A stretch of 64,000 nt of DNA from assembly GCF_043789415.1 (NCBI RefSeq), contig NZ_JBDLLW010000001.1:2065787-2129786 (forward strand). Direction: 5' to 3'. The position numbers were made by a program, and so were the translations under genes. Position 1 is the stretch's first letter. Every line of letters begins with the position of its first letter. Shown piece by piece: positions 15,804 through 24,531 of the stretch. This stretch comes from Renibacterium sp043789415. Its GTDB lineage: Bacteria > Actinomycetota > Actinomycetes > Actinomycetales > Micrococcaceae. A model generated the notes under the pieces. The model saw only the letters and a program-made list of their open reading frames with translations. It made no database searches and had not been told where the DNA came from.

Positions 15804-18062
15804 ATGCCCGAACGCGCTTCAACTGCTTTACAGCAGGATCCGGAACTGCCACCGGTTGCGGTGGACCCAGATCGCCTCGTGGCTGAGGATAAGAGATGGA
15901 CGCCGGTCAAAATCGCGCTGTGGGTAGTGATTGCGCTGCTGGGTGGTTTCGCCTGGGTGATGATCGCGGTGCTGCGCGGTGAGACTGTGAACGCGATCTG
16001 GTTCGTCTTCGCGGCGGTGTGTACCTATTTCATCGCTTACCGGTTCTACTCGAAGTACATCGAGAAGTACCTGCTCAAGCCCAATGATCGACGGGCCACG
16101 CCGGCCGAGTACAAGGCCGATGGAAAGGACTTCGCCGCCACCGACAGGCGGATTCTCTTCGGCCATCACTTCGCCGCGATCGCTGGCGCCGGGCCGCTCG
16201 TCGGACCCGTGTTAGCCGCGCAGATGGGGTACCTGCCGGGCACCTTGTGGATCATCGTCGGCGTGGTGCTCGCCGGAGCCGTGCAGGACTATCTGGTGAT
16301 GTTCTTCTCGATGCGCCGAGGTGGCCGCTCGCTGGGCCAGATGGCCAGAGATGAACTCGGTGTGATCGGCGGTACCGCCGCCCTGATCGCCACCTTGGTG
16401 ATCATGGTGATTATCGTGGCGATTCTCGCGCTCGTCGTGGTCAACGCGCTCGCCGAGAGCCCCTGGGGTGTCTTCTCAGTATCGATGACGATTCCGATCG
16501 CACTGTTCATGGGCTGCTATCTGAGGTTCTTCCGGCCCGGCAAAGTCACCGAAGTCTCGATCATCGGCTTCGCCCTGCTGATGCTCGCCATCGTCGGTGG
16601 TGGCTGGGTCAGCCACACCGAGTGGGGTGCCGCATTCTTCCACCTGGACAAGGTGACCATCGCCTGGGGCATCATCATCTACGGATTCATCGCCGCCATT
16701 CTGCCCGTTTGGCTACTGCTCGCCCCGCGAGACTACCTCTCCACCTTCATGAAGGTCGGGGTGATCGTGATGCTCGCCCTGGCGATCGTCGTGGTGCGGC
16801 CCGAGATCAATGTGCCCGCCTTCAGCGAATTCGCGGGTAAGGACAACGGCCCGGTGTTCTCCGGCTCGATCTTCCCCTTCCTGTTCGTGACCATCGCCTG
16901 CGGGGCCCTATCGGGTTTCCACGCCCTGATCTCCTCGGGGACCACGCCGAAGCTGATCGAGAAAGAGCGGCAGACCAGGTTCATCGGCTACGGCGGGATG
17001 CTGATGGAGTCCTTTGTCGCCATCATGGCTCTGGTGGCCGCTCTCTCGATTGACCGGGGGATCTACTTCGCGATGAACTCTTCGGCGGCGGCCACCGGTG
17101 GAACCGTGGAGGGTGCCGTCGCCTTCGTGAACTCCCTGGGACTCAGCGGAGTTCACTTGAGCCCCGAGACACTCACCCAGACTGCGCAGAACGTCGGGGA
17201 GCAAACAGTGATATCCCGCACCGGGGGTGCCCCGACGCTGGCCGTTGGCTTGGCGCAGATCATGCATCAATTCGTCGGAGGCCAAGCCTTCATGAGCTTC
17301 TGGTACCACTTCGCCATTATGTTCGAGGCGCTCTTCATCTTGACCGCGGTCGACGCCGGTACCCGGGTCTCCCGCTTCATGTTGCAGGATGCGCTCGGCA
17401 ATTTCGTGCCCAAGCTCAAGGACACTTCATGGCGCCCCGGCGCCTGGGCGACCACCGCCGTCATGGTAGCTGCTTGGGGGGCCGTGCTGCTGATGGGTGT
17501 CACCGATCCGCTCGGTGGTATTAACACGCTGTTCCCGCTCTTCGGCATCGCCAATCAACTGCTCGCCGCCATCGCACTGGCCATCTGCCTGGTGATCGTA
17601 GCCCGGAACGGCAGCTGGAAGTACCTCTGGATCGTCGGGTTGCCACTAGCCTTCGCCGCCGTCGTCACGATCACGGCGTCGTACCAGAAGATTTTCTCTC
17701 CGGTGCCCGCGGTCGGCTACTTCGCTCAGAACGCCCAGTTCTCTCAGGCCCTCGCCGACGGCAAGACCTCGTTCGGTACCGCTAAGACCGTTGCCGCGAT
17801 GGAGGCTGTGGTGCGCAATACGATGATCCAGGGCGTGCTCTCGGTGATCTTCGTGGTGCTTTCCATCGTGGTCATTCTGGTGGCTTTGTGGATGACGCTC
17901 AAAGCCTTCCGGGCACGCACTATTTCCAGTAACGAGGACCCCGCAGTCGCCTCGCGGATCTTCGCTCCAGCCGGTTTGCTGCCGAGTGCTGAAGAACAGA
18001 AGATTCAAGCGGAATGGGATGCTCTTCCCGAGGCCCAGCGAGTGGTGAGGCGAGGTCATTGA
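15804..18062 (+). CDS. cstA: CstA family peptide/pyruvate carrier
   Basis: The carrier has 752 residues from ATG 15804, which follows a strong AAGGAGGAGAC site; the upstream in-frame ATG at 15708 lies inside the operator and is not credible. It is an integral membrane protein with many hydrophobic helices. Typical CstA stretches are GHHFAAIAGAGPLVGPVLAAQMG near residue 115, VQDYLVMFFSMRRGGRSLG, SGFHALISSGTTPK and the C-terminal half with GTRVSRFMLQD. CstA proteins import peptides and, in enterobacteria, pyruvate when carbon is short. The gene is followed by an overlapping ybdD-type gene, and its control by the adjacent TetR repressor is inferred from the twin operators. Neighbouring extracellular peptidases suggest peptide uptake here. 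Confidence 0.93.
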   Translation: MPERASTALQQDPELPPVAVDPDRLVAEDKRWTPVKIALWVVIALLGGFAWVMIAVLRGETVNAIWFVFAAVCTYFIAYRFYSKYIEKYLLKPNDRRATPAEYKADGKDFAATDRRILFGHHFAAIAGAGPLVGPVLAAQMGYLPGTLWIIVGVVLAGAVQDYLVMFFSMRRGGRSLGQMARDELGVIGGTAALIATLVIMVIIVAILALVVVNALAESPWGVFSVSMTIPIALFMGCYLRFFRPGKVTEVSIIGFALLMLAIVGGGWVSHTEWGAAFFHLDKVTIAWGIIIYGFIAAILPVWLLLAPRDYLSTFMKVGVIVMLALAIVVVRPEINVPAFSEFAGKDNGPVFSGSIFPFLFVTIACGALSGFHALISSGTTPKLIEKERQTRFIGYGGMLMESFVAIMALVAALSIDRGIYFAMNSSAAATGGTVEGAVAFVNSLGLSGVHLSPETLTQTAQNVGEQTVISRTGGAPTLAVGLAQIMHQFVGGQAFMSFWYHFAIMFEALFILTAVDAGTRVSRFMLQDALGNFVPKLKDTSWRPGAWATTAVMVAAWGAVLLMGVTDPLGGINTLFPLFGIANQLLAAIALAICLVIVARNGSWKYLWIVGLPLAFAAVVTITASYQKIFSPVPAVGYFAQNAQFSQALADGKTSFGTAKTVAAMEAVVRNTMIQGVLSVIFVVLSIVVILVALWMTLKAFRARTISSNEDPAVASRIFAPAGLLPSAEEQKIQAEWDALPEAQRVVRRGH

Positions 18063-18262
18063 ACGGTTCCTGGAATCGTGTGCTGCGTTTGATGAAAGCT
18101 GTGCGCTGGTATATCAAGGGCTTGATGGGGGAGGACGCTTACCAGAAGTATCAGATTCATCAGCTGACCGCCCACCCCGGGGCGCCGATGATGACCGAGC
18201 GGCAGTTCTGGCGGGACCACACGGATCGACAGGATGCCAATCCGCAGGGGCATTGCTGCTAG
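18059..18262 (+). CDS. YbdD/YjiX family small protein, CstA partner
   Basis: A 67-residue protein from a TTG start at 18059 that overlaps the cstA stop (TTGA) and follows GAGGCGAGG. An ATG-initiated frame from 18014 would overlap cstA more deeply. Family marks are the N-terminal amphipathic segment with WYIKGLMGEDAYQKY, the HP.....MTERQFWRDHTDRQD middle and the terminal Cys-Cys (GHCC). These small proteins follow cstA or btsT in many bacteria and are required for the carrier's function in enterobacteria. Confidence 0.88.
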   Translation: MNGSWNRVLRLMKAVRWYIKGLMGEDAYQKYQIHQLTAHPGAPMMTERQFWRDHTDRQDANPQGHCC

Positions 18263-18270
18263 ATACCGAG

Positions 18271-19020
18271 TCAGCCGAATCCTCGGATGGCGGTCAGTGG
18301 TCCTGTGGTCTGACCGCCGTCCACCGGCAGCGTCACGCCGGTGATCCAGGAGGCATCGCTCGATGCCAGAAAAGCGATGGCCGAGGCGATGTCCTCAGGT
18401 TCTCCGACCCTGCCGAGCGGGCAGAACGGCAGCATTTTATCCGCGCCTCCGGGGACCTTGGACCAGGCTCGGGTTCGCACAGTGCCCGGAGCCACCACAT
18501 TGATGCGCACCCCGTCCGAGCCCAATGTGACCGCAAGGTTCTTAGCTAGAATACCCAGTCCGGCCTTTGCGCTGGAGTAACCCGGGCCGCCGAAGGCGAG
18601 CAGGGCGTTGACGGAGCTGACCAGTACGATGGCGCCCCGGCTCGCCCGCAGAGCCGGGGTGCACGCCTTGATCAGTCGCACCGGGGCGTGCAGATTGAGA
18701 TCGACGACTCGCTCCCATTGACGTTCTTCCAGGGGATCAACGGTGGGGATCTCCCCGCCCGCCACCGAGGCTAGGACGTCGATCCGGCCAAAGCCGTGCA
18801 GTACCGCGCTGATCGCCTGTTCGACCGATTCGGTGCTCAGCACATCGCAAGGCACCGCAAGGGCAGCTCCCGCCCACTCGGTCACCAGTTCGGTAGCTGC
18901 CCCTGGATCGGAGTCGAGAATCGCTACCCGGGCGCCCTCGGAGAGGAAGCGCCGGGCGGTAGCGTGCCCGATACCGTGCGCACCACCGGTGACAATCACC
19001 ACCTGATCTGAGAATCTCAT
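18271..19020 (-). CDS. SDR family NAD(P)-dependent oxidoreductase
   Basis: A 249-residue classical short-chain dehydrogenase. It has TGGAHGIG at residues 11-18, D35-type acidic residues after beta-2 (LDSD, suggesting NAD), a VAGG turn in place of NNAG, catalytic Ser in VSSVN and YSSAKAG with the Tyr-x3-Lys pair, and the closing VDGGQTTGP. Substrate is not predictable. It converges on the cstA-ybdD unit with 8 nt between stops and stands 29 nt after the exporter permease stop, so it may be read through from the ABC genes. Confidence 0.9.
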   Translation of the reverse strand: MRFSDQVVIVTGGAHGIGHATARRFLSEGARVAILDSDPGAATELVTEWAGAALAVPCDVLSTESVEQAISAVLHGFGRIDVLASVAGGEIPTVDPLEERQWERVVDLNLHAPVRLIKACTPALRASRGAIVLVSSVNALLAFGGPGYSSAKAGLGILAKNLAVTLGSDGVRINVVAPGTVRTRAWSKVPGGADKMLPFCPLGRVGEPEDIASAIAFLASSDASWITGVTLPVDGGQTTGPLTAIRGFG

Positions 19021-19049
19021 ATCTCGAACTTACGCCGAACCCCGGGTGC

Positions 19050-19817
19050 TCAGCGCTTATCCCAACGAAATTTCTTAGCCCCGTAGTAAGCGAAGACGAT
19101 GGTCCAGAGCAGCATGATCGCCATCGCCGGAACATAATCGTTCCAGGCCGGCGCGGTCTGCCAGGCCTGCATCACCAGGGTGGCCAGCGCGCCGCCAGGA
19201 CTGACCAGCTGCAGTATCCGGAAATCACCGCCCGGCAGCGCCATGGTCCAGATCGCGGTGCCCAGCACAACGATCAGGAAAGGCATCACGGTGATCTGGG
19301 CTGCGGCCGCCGAAGGAGTGTAAACACTGGTAAAAAGTCCGCAAGCGGCACACATGGCGACTATCAGCAGGGTGGCTGCCACGAGCAAAAGCGGCTGGTG
19401 CGGCAGACTGGCTCCCCGGGCGAAATACGCGATCAGGATCACCACGAGCTGGAGCAGCACCATCACGATGCTGGGTAGTAGCATGCCAGCAAAGATCGCA
19501 CCATTTGAGGCTTCTCCGCTGCGCAGTCTCTTGAGGAAGAGCTCTTCGCGCCTGGTAGCGAGAGTGGTGGTCGCGGTCAGATAGACGCCCATGACGGGAA
19601 TCAGGGATAACATCAGCACCACTTGCAGGGTTGGAGTGTCCCCTCCCTGACCGGTAAAAATGTAAAAGGCGCCAAAGAACAGCGGAAGAAACAGGGCTCC
19701 GGTGAGCACCGTCTTATTGCGGAAGGTGATCTTGGCTTCGGCTCCGGCGATGGAAAGCGCCCTGGAGAGCGCACTGACTCGACGGCTTTGGAAATCGGTG
19801 TTGTTCAGCGTGCTCAT
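19050..19817 (-). CDS. ABC-2 type transporter permease
   Basis: A 255-residue membrane protein with six hydrophobic segments and a conserved TTTLATRREELFLKRLRSGE stretch typical of DrrB/ABC2 exporters. Its start overlaps the ATPase gene by 4 nt, so the two form one transporter. Substrates of such pairs are often antibiotics or lipids. The divergent sensor kinase and response regulator next door suggest induced detoxification. Confidence 0.88.
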   Translation of the reverse strand: MSTLNNTDFQSRRVSALSRALSIAGAEAKITFRNKTVLTGALFLPLFFGAFYIFTGQGGDTPTLQVVLMLSLIPVMGVYLTATTTLATRREELFLKRLRSGEASNGAIFAGMLLPSIVMVLLQLVVILIAYFARGASLPHQPLLLVAATLLIVAMCAACGLFTSVYTPSAAAAQITVMPFLIVVLGTAIWTMALPGGDFRILQLVSPGGALATLVMQAWQTAPAWNDYVPAMAIMLLWTIVFAYYGAKKFRWDKR

Positions 19818-20809
19818 CGTGAGGCCTCCAGCTTCAGTGCTTTCGATTGATCGGGGGTGCTGCTGCTTGAACCGGCAGAGCTGATGCGACGGAAGACTTC
19901 ATCGAGAGATGCCTCTGAAGCATTCAGCCTGGCAAGGACCAGATTTCTGCCCGCTGCCCAATTCAGCAGCCGGCCCAGATCGGTCTGCAATTGCTGGGTA
20001 CGAATGGTCAGTCGCAATTCAGATGCCTCAACGGAGACCGTCGGGGTCGGTGACAACCCTTCAAGGCTGCTGCCGAGAGGCAACGAGAAACTGATGATCG
20101 CAGGTTCCGAGCTGAGTACTTCGCTCACTGTTCCGCTGAGTGCGAGTTGGCCTTCGTGCATGATAGCCAAGCGTTCGGCCAGCTGAGTGGCTTCTTCGAG
20201 GTAATGCGTGGTGAGGAAGATCGTGGTGCCATTGCGGTGCAACTCGCTGATCACCGACCAGGTACGGGCTCGGGATTCCGGATCAAGACCGGTGGTGGGT
20301 TCGTCGAGGAACAGAACTTCGGGCCGGTTGACGGTGGCCAGCACCAGATCCAGGCGTCGTCGCTGGCCGCCGGAAAGCTGTTTCACTCGAACCGTGGCTT
20401 TATTCGAGAGTTCGAGGGTTTCCAAGGCCTGCGCGGTGATCCGCTTCCGAGCCGTTGCTGAGCCGCTGACCGCGGACGACAGCTTCAGCCAGAGATCAAC
20501 GGTCTCTTGAACACTCAGGTCATCGGCAAATCCTGCTTCCTGCAGCATAATGCCCAGGCGGGGTCGCAGCTGCACTTTGTTGAGGAAAGGGTCGCCGCCG
20601 AGCAGCCGCACCTCACCGGAGCTCACCGCCCGGTGGCCCTCCAAGGTTTCCATCGTGGTGGTCTTCCCGGCGCCGTTGGTGCCCAGCAGAGCGAAGAACT
20701 CCCCGTGTCGGATTGTCAGGTCGATGCCTTTCACGGCTTCGAAACTGCCGTATCGACAGCGCATGCCCTGGGCTGAAATAGCGATCTCATCTTCTGGAAT
20801 ATTCTGCAT
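19814..20809 (-). CDS. ABC transporter ATP-binding protein (DrrA-like)
   Basis: The ATPase has 331 residues from ATG 20809 (MQNIPEDEIAIS). The nucleotide-binding domain fills residues 1-230: Walker A GTNGAGKTTTME, signature LSGGQRRRLD, Walker B VLFLDEPTTGLDPESRA, then switch His in TTHYLEEA. A roughly 90-residue C-terminal extension of DrrA type follows. A longer in-frame start at 20860 exists, but the domain begins just after the chosen ATG. It energises the overlapping permease gene. Divergent from the two-component genes with a 126-bp shared promoter region. Confidence 0.92.
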   Translation of the reverse strand: MQNIPEDEIAISAQGMRCRYGSFEAVKGIDLTIRHGEFFALLGTNGAGKTTTMETLEGHRAVSSGEVRLLGGDPFLNKVQLRPRLGIMLQEAGFADDLSVQETVDLWLKLSSAVSGSATARKRITAQALETLELSNKATVRVKQLSGGQRRRLDLVLATVNRPEVLFLDEPTTGLDPESRARTWSVISELHRNGTTIFLTTHYLEEATQLAERLAIMHEGQLALSGTVSEVLSSEPAIISFSLPLGSSLEGLSPTPTVSVEASELRLTIRTQQLQTDLGRLLNWAAGRNLVLARLNASEASLDEVFRRISSAGSSSSTPDQSKALKLEASR

Positions 20810-20935
20810 ACCTTCAGCATGCGTCAGAACGCTTCGAGCGCGGCAGCCCCAGGACGTCATCAGTGATGCTGAATTGTGTCCGCCTGCACCATGACTTTTG
20901 TCATACCTCTACGATGGCCAGATGAGGTCGAAATC

Positions 20936-22141
20936 ATGAGTTCTCAGCTGCCCATGACGGCGGTGCCGGAAACCGGGCAGCGCGGCGTCCGCGTCACCTG
21001 GTGGTACACCGTGATCTCAATGGTGTTCGTCTTGTTCGTGACGTACGCCCTGGTATTGCTGGAACTGCTGGTCAACAGATCGCCCGCCGATTGGCGAGAT
21101 TGGCTGCTGCTGGTTTTCCTGCTGGCGAGCCTGCTCGCGGTCACCCGGTATTGCTGGCTACTCCGCGCCGGCCTTGGCTCGGGGCTGCCCGCCACGCGAT
21201 ATCAGGTGATGGTTTTACTGCCCGCCGTACTGATGGTCGTCTTCGCCTCATTCAATGTGCCGCACACCTTGCTCCTGCTGATCCCCGCCTGGTGGTCGGT
21301 CATCTTCATCACCGCTCTATTGCCCAGACATCGTCTGTTGTTCCTGGTCTTGGGCGCGGTCGCGATGGTGCTCCTCAGGCTGCTCGTCGGGAGTCTCAGC
21401 GAGGCGGACCCTTCGCGGCTGCTGAAGCTCGACGACGAAGGGCAGGTGTTCTATTTTTTCTTCTCCGCGGTGATCACCCCCATCGTAGTCTTCTTCAGCC
21501 TCTGGTGGTGGGATATCGTGGTGCAACTCGACCGCAGCCGGAAGGCGTTCGCCGAGCTTTCAGTAACCCGGGAACGCCTGCGGTTCGCGGCGGATCTGCA
21601 CGATATTCAAGGCCATCATTTACAGGTTATCGCGCTGAAAACCGAGCTGGCTGAGAGGCTCCTGGAGCGCGATCCGGCGACCGCACGTCAGCAGATCCAT
21701 GAAGCTCAGGTGCTCGCGCGCACCGCACTGGAGGATACCCGGGCTCTGGTGCGCGGGTACCGGAAGGTGGCGTTCAGCACTGAGCTGAAAAATGCCGCGG
21801 AGGTTTTTGAAGCGGCATCCATTAAGGCTGTTGTGCTGGACGAAAGTGCGGAACTGAGCAGTGAGCAGGGAACTCTTCTGGGGCTGTTGATGAGGGAGGC
21901 GAGCACGAATATCCTGCGGCATTCGCGAGCGACCGCGGTGCGGATCAGCCTCGGCGTGGAGGGAGCTTATCTGGTTCTGAAGGTCAGTAACGACGGAATC
22001 GCTGAGGCCCCGATTTCCGTACTCCGAGAGGGGACCGGTCTACTGGTCCTCAAGGAGCGCTTCGAAGCTGCCGGAGGTTCCTTAGAAGCGGAGAAAACCG
22101 AAGGTCACTTCACGGTGACGGCGAAACTACCGGAGGCGTGA
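20936..22141 (+). CDS. Sensor histidine kinase, NarL-partner (HisKA_3) type
   Basis: The kinase has 401 residues from ATG 20936, which has a GAGG about 10 nt upstream. Roughly six hydrophobic helices occupy residues 20-195, without a large extracytoplasmic domain, so it probably senses within or at the membrane. The phosphoacceptor is H222 in FAADLHDIQGHHLQVIALK. The C-terminal ATPase has LMREASTNILRHSRAT (N-box) and GTGLLVLKERFEAAGG. It resembles DesK/LiaS-like kinases. It overlaps the response regulator gene by one base and is divergent from the DrrAB-like exporter, which it probably controls. Confidence 0.9.
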   Translation: MSSQLPMTAVPETGQRGVRVTWWYTVISMVFVLFVTYALVLLELLVNRSPADWRDWLLLVFLLASLLAVTRYCWLLRAGLGSGLPATRYQVMVLLPAVLMVVFASFNVPHTLLLLIPAWWSVIFITALLPRHRLLFLVLGAVAMVLLRLLVGSLSEADPSRLLKLDDEGQVFYFFFSAVITPIVVFFSLWWWDIVVQLDRSRKAFAELSVTRERLRFAADLHDIQGHHLQVIALKTELAERLLERDPATARQQIHEAQVLARTALEDTRALVRGYRKVAFSTELKNAAEVFEAASIKAVVLDESAELSSEQGTLLGLLMREASTNILRHSRATAVRISLGVEGAYLVLKVSNDGIAEAPISVLREGTGLLVLKERFEAAGGSLEAEKTEGHFTVTAKLPEA

Positions 22142-22749
22142 TGAAACAGATTCGTCTGGTGCTGGCTGATGATGAGCAGCTGATCCGAGGGGCTCTGGTG
22201 GCTTTGCTGGAACTCGAAGAGGACATCGTCGTGGTGGGATCGACCGATAACGGCACGGAAGCGGTCGCGCTGGCCAGATCGCTTGCCCCCGATGTCTGCG
22301 TGCTGGACCTTGAGATGCCTCCGACCGACGGTATCTACGCCGCGGAGGAAATTTTGCGCAGCGTCAACACTTCGGTGGTGATCGTGACTCGTCATGCCCG
22401 GCCGGGCGTACTGCGTCGCGCATTGGCCAGCCGAGTCGCTGGCTTTGTGCCCAAATCCACCCCCGCGGAGAAGCTCGCGATGGTGATCCGGGATGTCGCC
22501 GCCGGAAAGCGTTATGTAGACCCTGAGATCGCGGCGACCGCACTCAACGCGGAGAGATGCCCCTTGACGGCAAGGGAACTCGACGTCCTGCGGTTGAGCC
22601 GGGCGGGGGAGAGCGTTCAGTCGATGGCTCGCATTCTGCATCTCGCCCCGGGTACCGTGCGCAATTACATCTCGTCGGCGATGGCCAGGCTCGCCGTGCA
22701 GACTCGTTTTGAGGCGGCCAAGATCGCCTGGGAACAGGGCTGGATCTAG
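22141..22749 (+). CDS. Response regulator, NarL/FixJ (LuxR-type HTH) family
   Basis: A 202-residue regulator: receiver domain with acidic pocket LADDEQ and phosphoacceptor D56 in CVLDLEMP, then a C-terminal LuxR helix-turn-helix (CPLTARELDVLRLSRAGES ... GTVRNYISSAMARL). The start is ATG 22141 or the adjoining GTG 22138. It is co-translated with the sensor kinase. Its stop overlaps the stop of the convergent thioesterase by 4 nt. Confidence 0.92.
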   Translation: MKQIRLVLADDEQLIRGALVALLELEEDIVVVGSTDNGTEAVALARSLAPDVCVLDLEMPPTDGIYAAEEILRSVNTSVVIVTRHARPGVLRRALASRVAGFVPKSTPAEKLAMVIRDVAAGKRYVDPEIAATALNAERCPLTARELDVLRLSRAGESVQSMARILHLAPGTVRNYISSAMARLAVQTRFEAAKIAWEQGWI

Positions 22750-23255
22750 GGGGTCTGGTGCGGGAAGACCAGCAGGGTGCTCGAGGCGGTGGCTAGCAGT
22801 CTGCCCTCCGAGTCGAAGACGCTCCCCTCGGCAAAGGCTGCCCGGCGGCCGGGCTTGGTCACCTGCCCGATGGCGGTCAAACTGCCCGTGGTAGACAGCA
22901 CAGGACGCAGGTAATTGACCTTGATCTCCAGCGAAGTGTAGCCCTGCCCCTGCGGCAATGTGGTGTGCACAGCGCAACCGCAGACAGAATCCAGCAGGGT
23001 GCACACCAAACCGCCGTGTACCGTACCGATCGGGTTGTACTGCGACTCGTCGGGAATGCAGTCGAAGGTCACCTTCCCGAGTTCCGCGGAAACCGCCGTC
23101 ATATTCATCAGGCCGCTGATCGGAGGTGGCGGGACCTTTCCATCGATCATTGCCTGCAGGTATTCCAGACCGCTCATCGTGGTAGCCAGCCTTGCGCCGA
23201 TCATCGGGTCTTGCCAGCTGAATGAACGGCTACGTTCGGTGGGTGGGGTGTCCAT
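22746..23255 (-). CDS. PaaI family hotdog thioesterase
   Basis: The protein has 169 residues from ATG 23255. The hotdog core has NPIGTVHGGLVCTLLDSVCGCAV, where HGG caps the central helix as in PaaI enzymes, then GQGYTSLEIKVNYLRPV and a terminal SEGRLLATASSTLLVF strand. Such enzymes hydrolyse aryl- or acyl-CoA thioesters, often as housekeeping in CoA ester pathways. A GAGGGG abuts the ATG, so spacing is short, and an upstream in-frame start at 23303 is possible but would run into the metallopeptidase gene. Confidence 0.85.
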   Translation of the reverse strand: MDTPPTERSRSFSWQDPMIGARLATTMSGLEYLQAMIDGKVPPPPISGLMNMTAVSAELGKVTFDCIPDESQYNPIGTVHGGLVCTLLDSVCGCAVHTTLPQGQGYTSLEIKVNYLRPVLSTTGSLTAIGQVTKPGRRAAFAEGSVFDSEGRLLATASSTLLVFPHQTP

Positions 23256-23292
23256 CCCCTCACGATACCCGCAGATATTACTCGCCGGTAGT

Positions 23293-23700
23293 TTAGTCTG
23301 CACCGCAATCGCAGAAAGCCTGAAGGAACTGCTGACGCTCCGCTGCGCTGAGGTGATCGATCCGGTCTTGGAGCACTCGAGGAGTGACCCAGAGGCAGTC
23401 CGCTAGTTCTTCGATGGAGAGCGCCCAGCGCTTGTGACGCAGTAATTCTTCCCAGGGAATGAGGCGCCGGGCGGTCTCGGCTCGCACCGATAATTCGGCG
23501 GCTGGGTCCTGACGACGGGTATGCCCGCGTTCAATGTGGATGAGCTCGTGGGTGAGGGAACACCTCCGCTCCACTTGGAAGAGGCGCCTGTCCAGCCAGA
23601 TTTTGGAGACGCCGTCAGTGAGCGCACTGTGGTGCTCCAGCTCGGTCCAGATCACCGTGATGTGCGGGAGGCTGCCTAGGGTGCGCCAGGGGTGAAACAT
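23293..23700 (-). CDS. ImmA/IrrE family metallo-endopeptidase
   Basis: A 135-residue protein with the zinc-peptidase motif THELIHIERGH (HExxH at about residues 50-54) followed by a helical C-terminus. ImmA/IrrE enzymes cleave XRE-family repressors, either in integrative elements (ImmA-ImmR) or in damage responses (IrrE-DdrO). It lies 52 nt downstream of an XRE regulator on the same strand, which is the expected partner and substrate. The N-terminus is short and lacks a strong ribosome site. Function is inferred from family and neighbourhood. Confidence 0.8.
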   Translation of the reverse strand: MFHPWRTLGSLPHITVIWTELEHHSALTDGVSKIWLDRRLFQVERRCSLTHELIHIERGHTRRQDPAAELSVRAETARRLIPWEELLRHKRWALSIEELADCLWVTPRVLQDRIDHLSAAERQQFLQAFCDCGAD

Positions 23701-23752
23701 CCAAGCAGGATAGGCAGTGGGGCTGACAGTTCCCGCGGCTCAGCCGGTGAGA

Positions 23753-24265
23753 CTATTTACGCCGCCATCTTTGGCGGGCTTCTTGGGCCTCTTCGCCGAG
23801 CGAGTGGAGGTCTTGAACGACGTCTTTGCCTTCATTGTCGCTGGAATCCGCAGCGAGTGAGAGCTCTGTGGTCTTGTCCTCCACGAGCGGCTTCTGAGTG
23901 CTCCTCGAAGCCTCATTCACAGCGGTTCGAATGAGTTTGAGGAGTGATTCGACCATTTCCTTGGACAAATTGTCGGTACCGTCTGGCAATCTGGAGATGA
24001 GGTCAGAATTTGTGGTCTCTACATCGAGGCCTAGATCAATGGCATAAGCGAGCACGATCTCGCGAACCGGAATCTTGAGCATTTCGCCGAGTGCTCGGAA
24101 GGTATCGGGACTTTTGGGCCAGCCCTTTGGCCCGCTACGCGCCAGTTCATGAAGATATTGGAATTTCAAGCTGTATCCCGCGGATTCCGCCCGGGCGGCA
24201 AGATCACGATATGACAAGCCAGAGGTTGCCCGCTCGGCTCTAATCAGCTCACTGATCGATTGCAT
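23753..24265 (-). CDS. XRE family transcriptional regulator
   Basis: The regulator has 170 residues from ATG 24265. The N-terminal Cro/C1-type helix-turn-helix occupies about residues 3-65 (ELIRAERATSGLSYRDLAARAESAG ... YLHELARSGPKGWPKSPDTFRALGEMLKIP). The C-terminal third is acidic, Ser/Thr-rich and looks disordered, which would suit cleavage by the ImmA/IrrE-like protease encoded next. Divergent from another HTH gene across an AT-rich 266-bp gap with repeated CGTCTA[G/T]CAAA motifs, its likely operators. Confidence 0.82.
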   Translation of the reverse strand: MQSISELIRAERATSGLSYRDLAARAESAGYSLKFQYLHELARSGPKGWPKSPDTFRALGEMLKIPVREIVLAYAIDLGLDVETTNSDLISRLPDGTDNLSKEMVESLLKLIRTAVNEASRSTQKPLVEDKTTELSLAADSSDNEGKDVVQDLHSLGEEAQEARQRWRRK

Positions 24266-24341
24266 CCGAATGTTCTCTTTCCTAAATGAGATCCAGCAGA
24301 ACTCCGGCTCGCACGCCGCAGTCACAAAAAGCTTATCTAAC

Positions 24342-24445
24342 CGTCTATCAAAACCGTCTAGCAAATATTGAAATCTACATTCAGGTTAGCCTTAATATTC
24401 CCGGCGTTTTTACGTGATGACCATTGAGTAGGCGTCTAGCAAATA
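24342..24445. repeat. Three CGTCTA[G/T]CAAA direct repeats, candidate repressor operators
   Basis: CGTCTATCAAAA at 24342-24353, CGTCTAGCAAATA at 24355-24367 and CGTCTAGCAAATA at 24433-24445 lie in the AT-rich gap between the divergent HTH genes at 24265 and 24532. Two copies are 13 bp apart and the third 78 bp further. Repeats placed over a divergent promoter are typical of C1/ImmR-like control. Confidence 0.5.
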
Positions 24446-24484
24446 AACACAATTTGTAAACCACTAATTGACACATTTTTATTT

Positions 24485-24501
24485 ACTAAGGGACACTTAG
24501 T
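24485..24501. promoter_or_regulatory. Inverted repeat ACTAAG-N5-CTTAGT before the small HTH gene
   Basis: Perfect 6-bp inverted arms are separated by GGACA. The repeat follows a TTGACA (24468-24473) and precedes the strong AAGGGGG ribosome site of the gene at 24532. It is a plausible operator for either HTH protein. Confidence 0.45.
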
Positions 24502-24531
24502 GCGTATTTTGACCATTCAATAAGGGGGATC

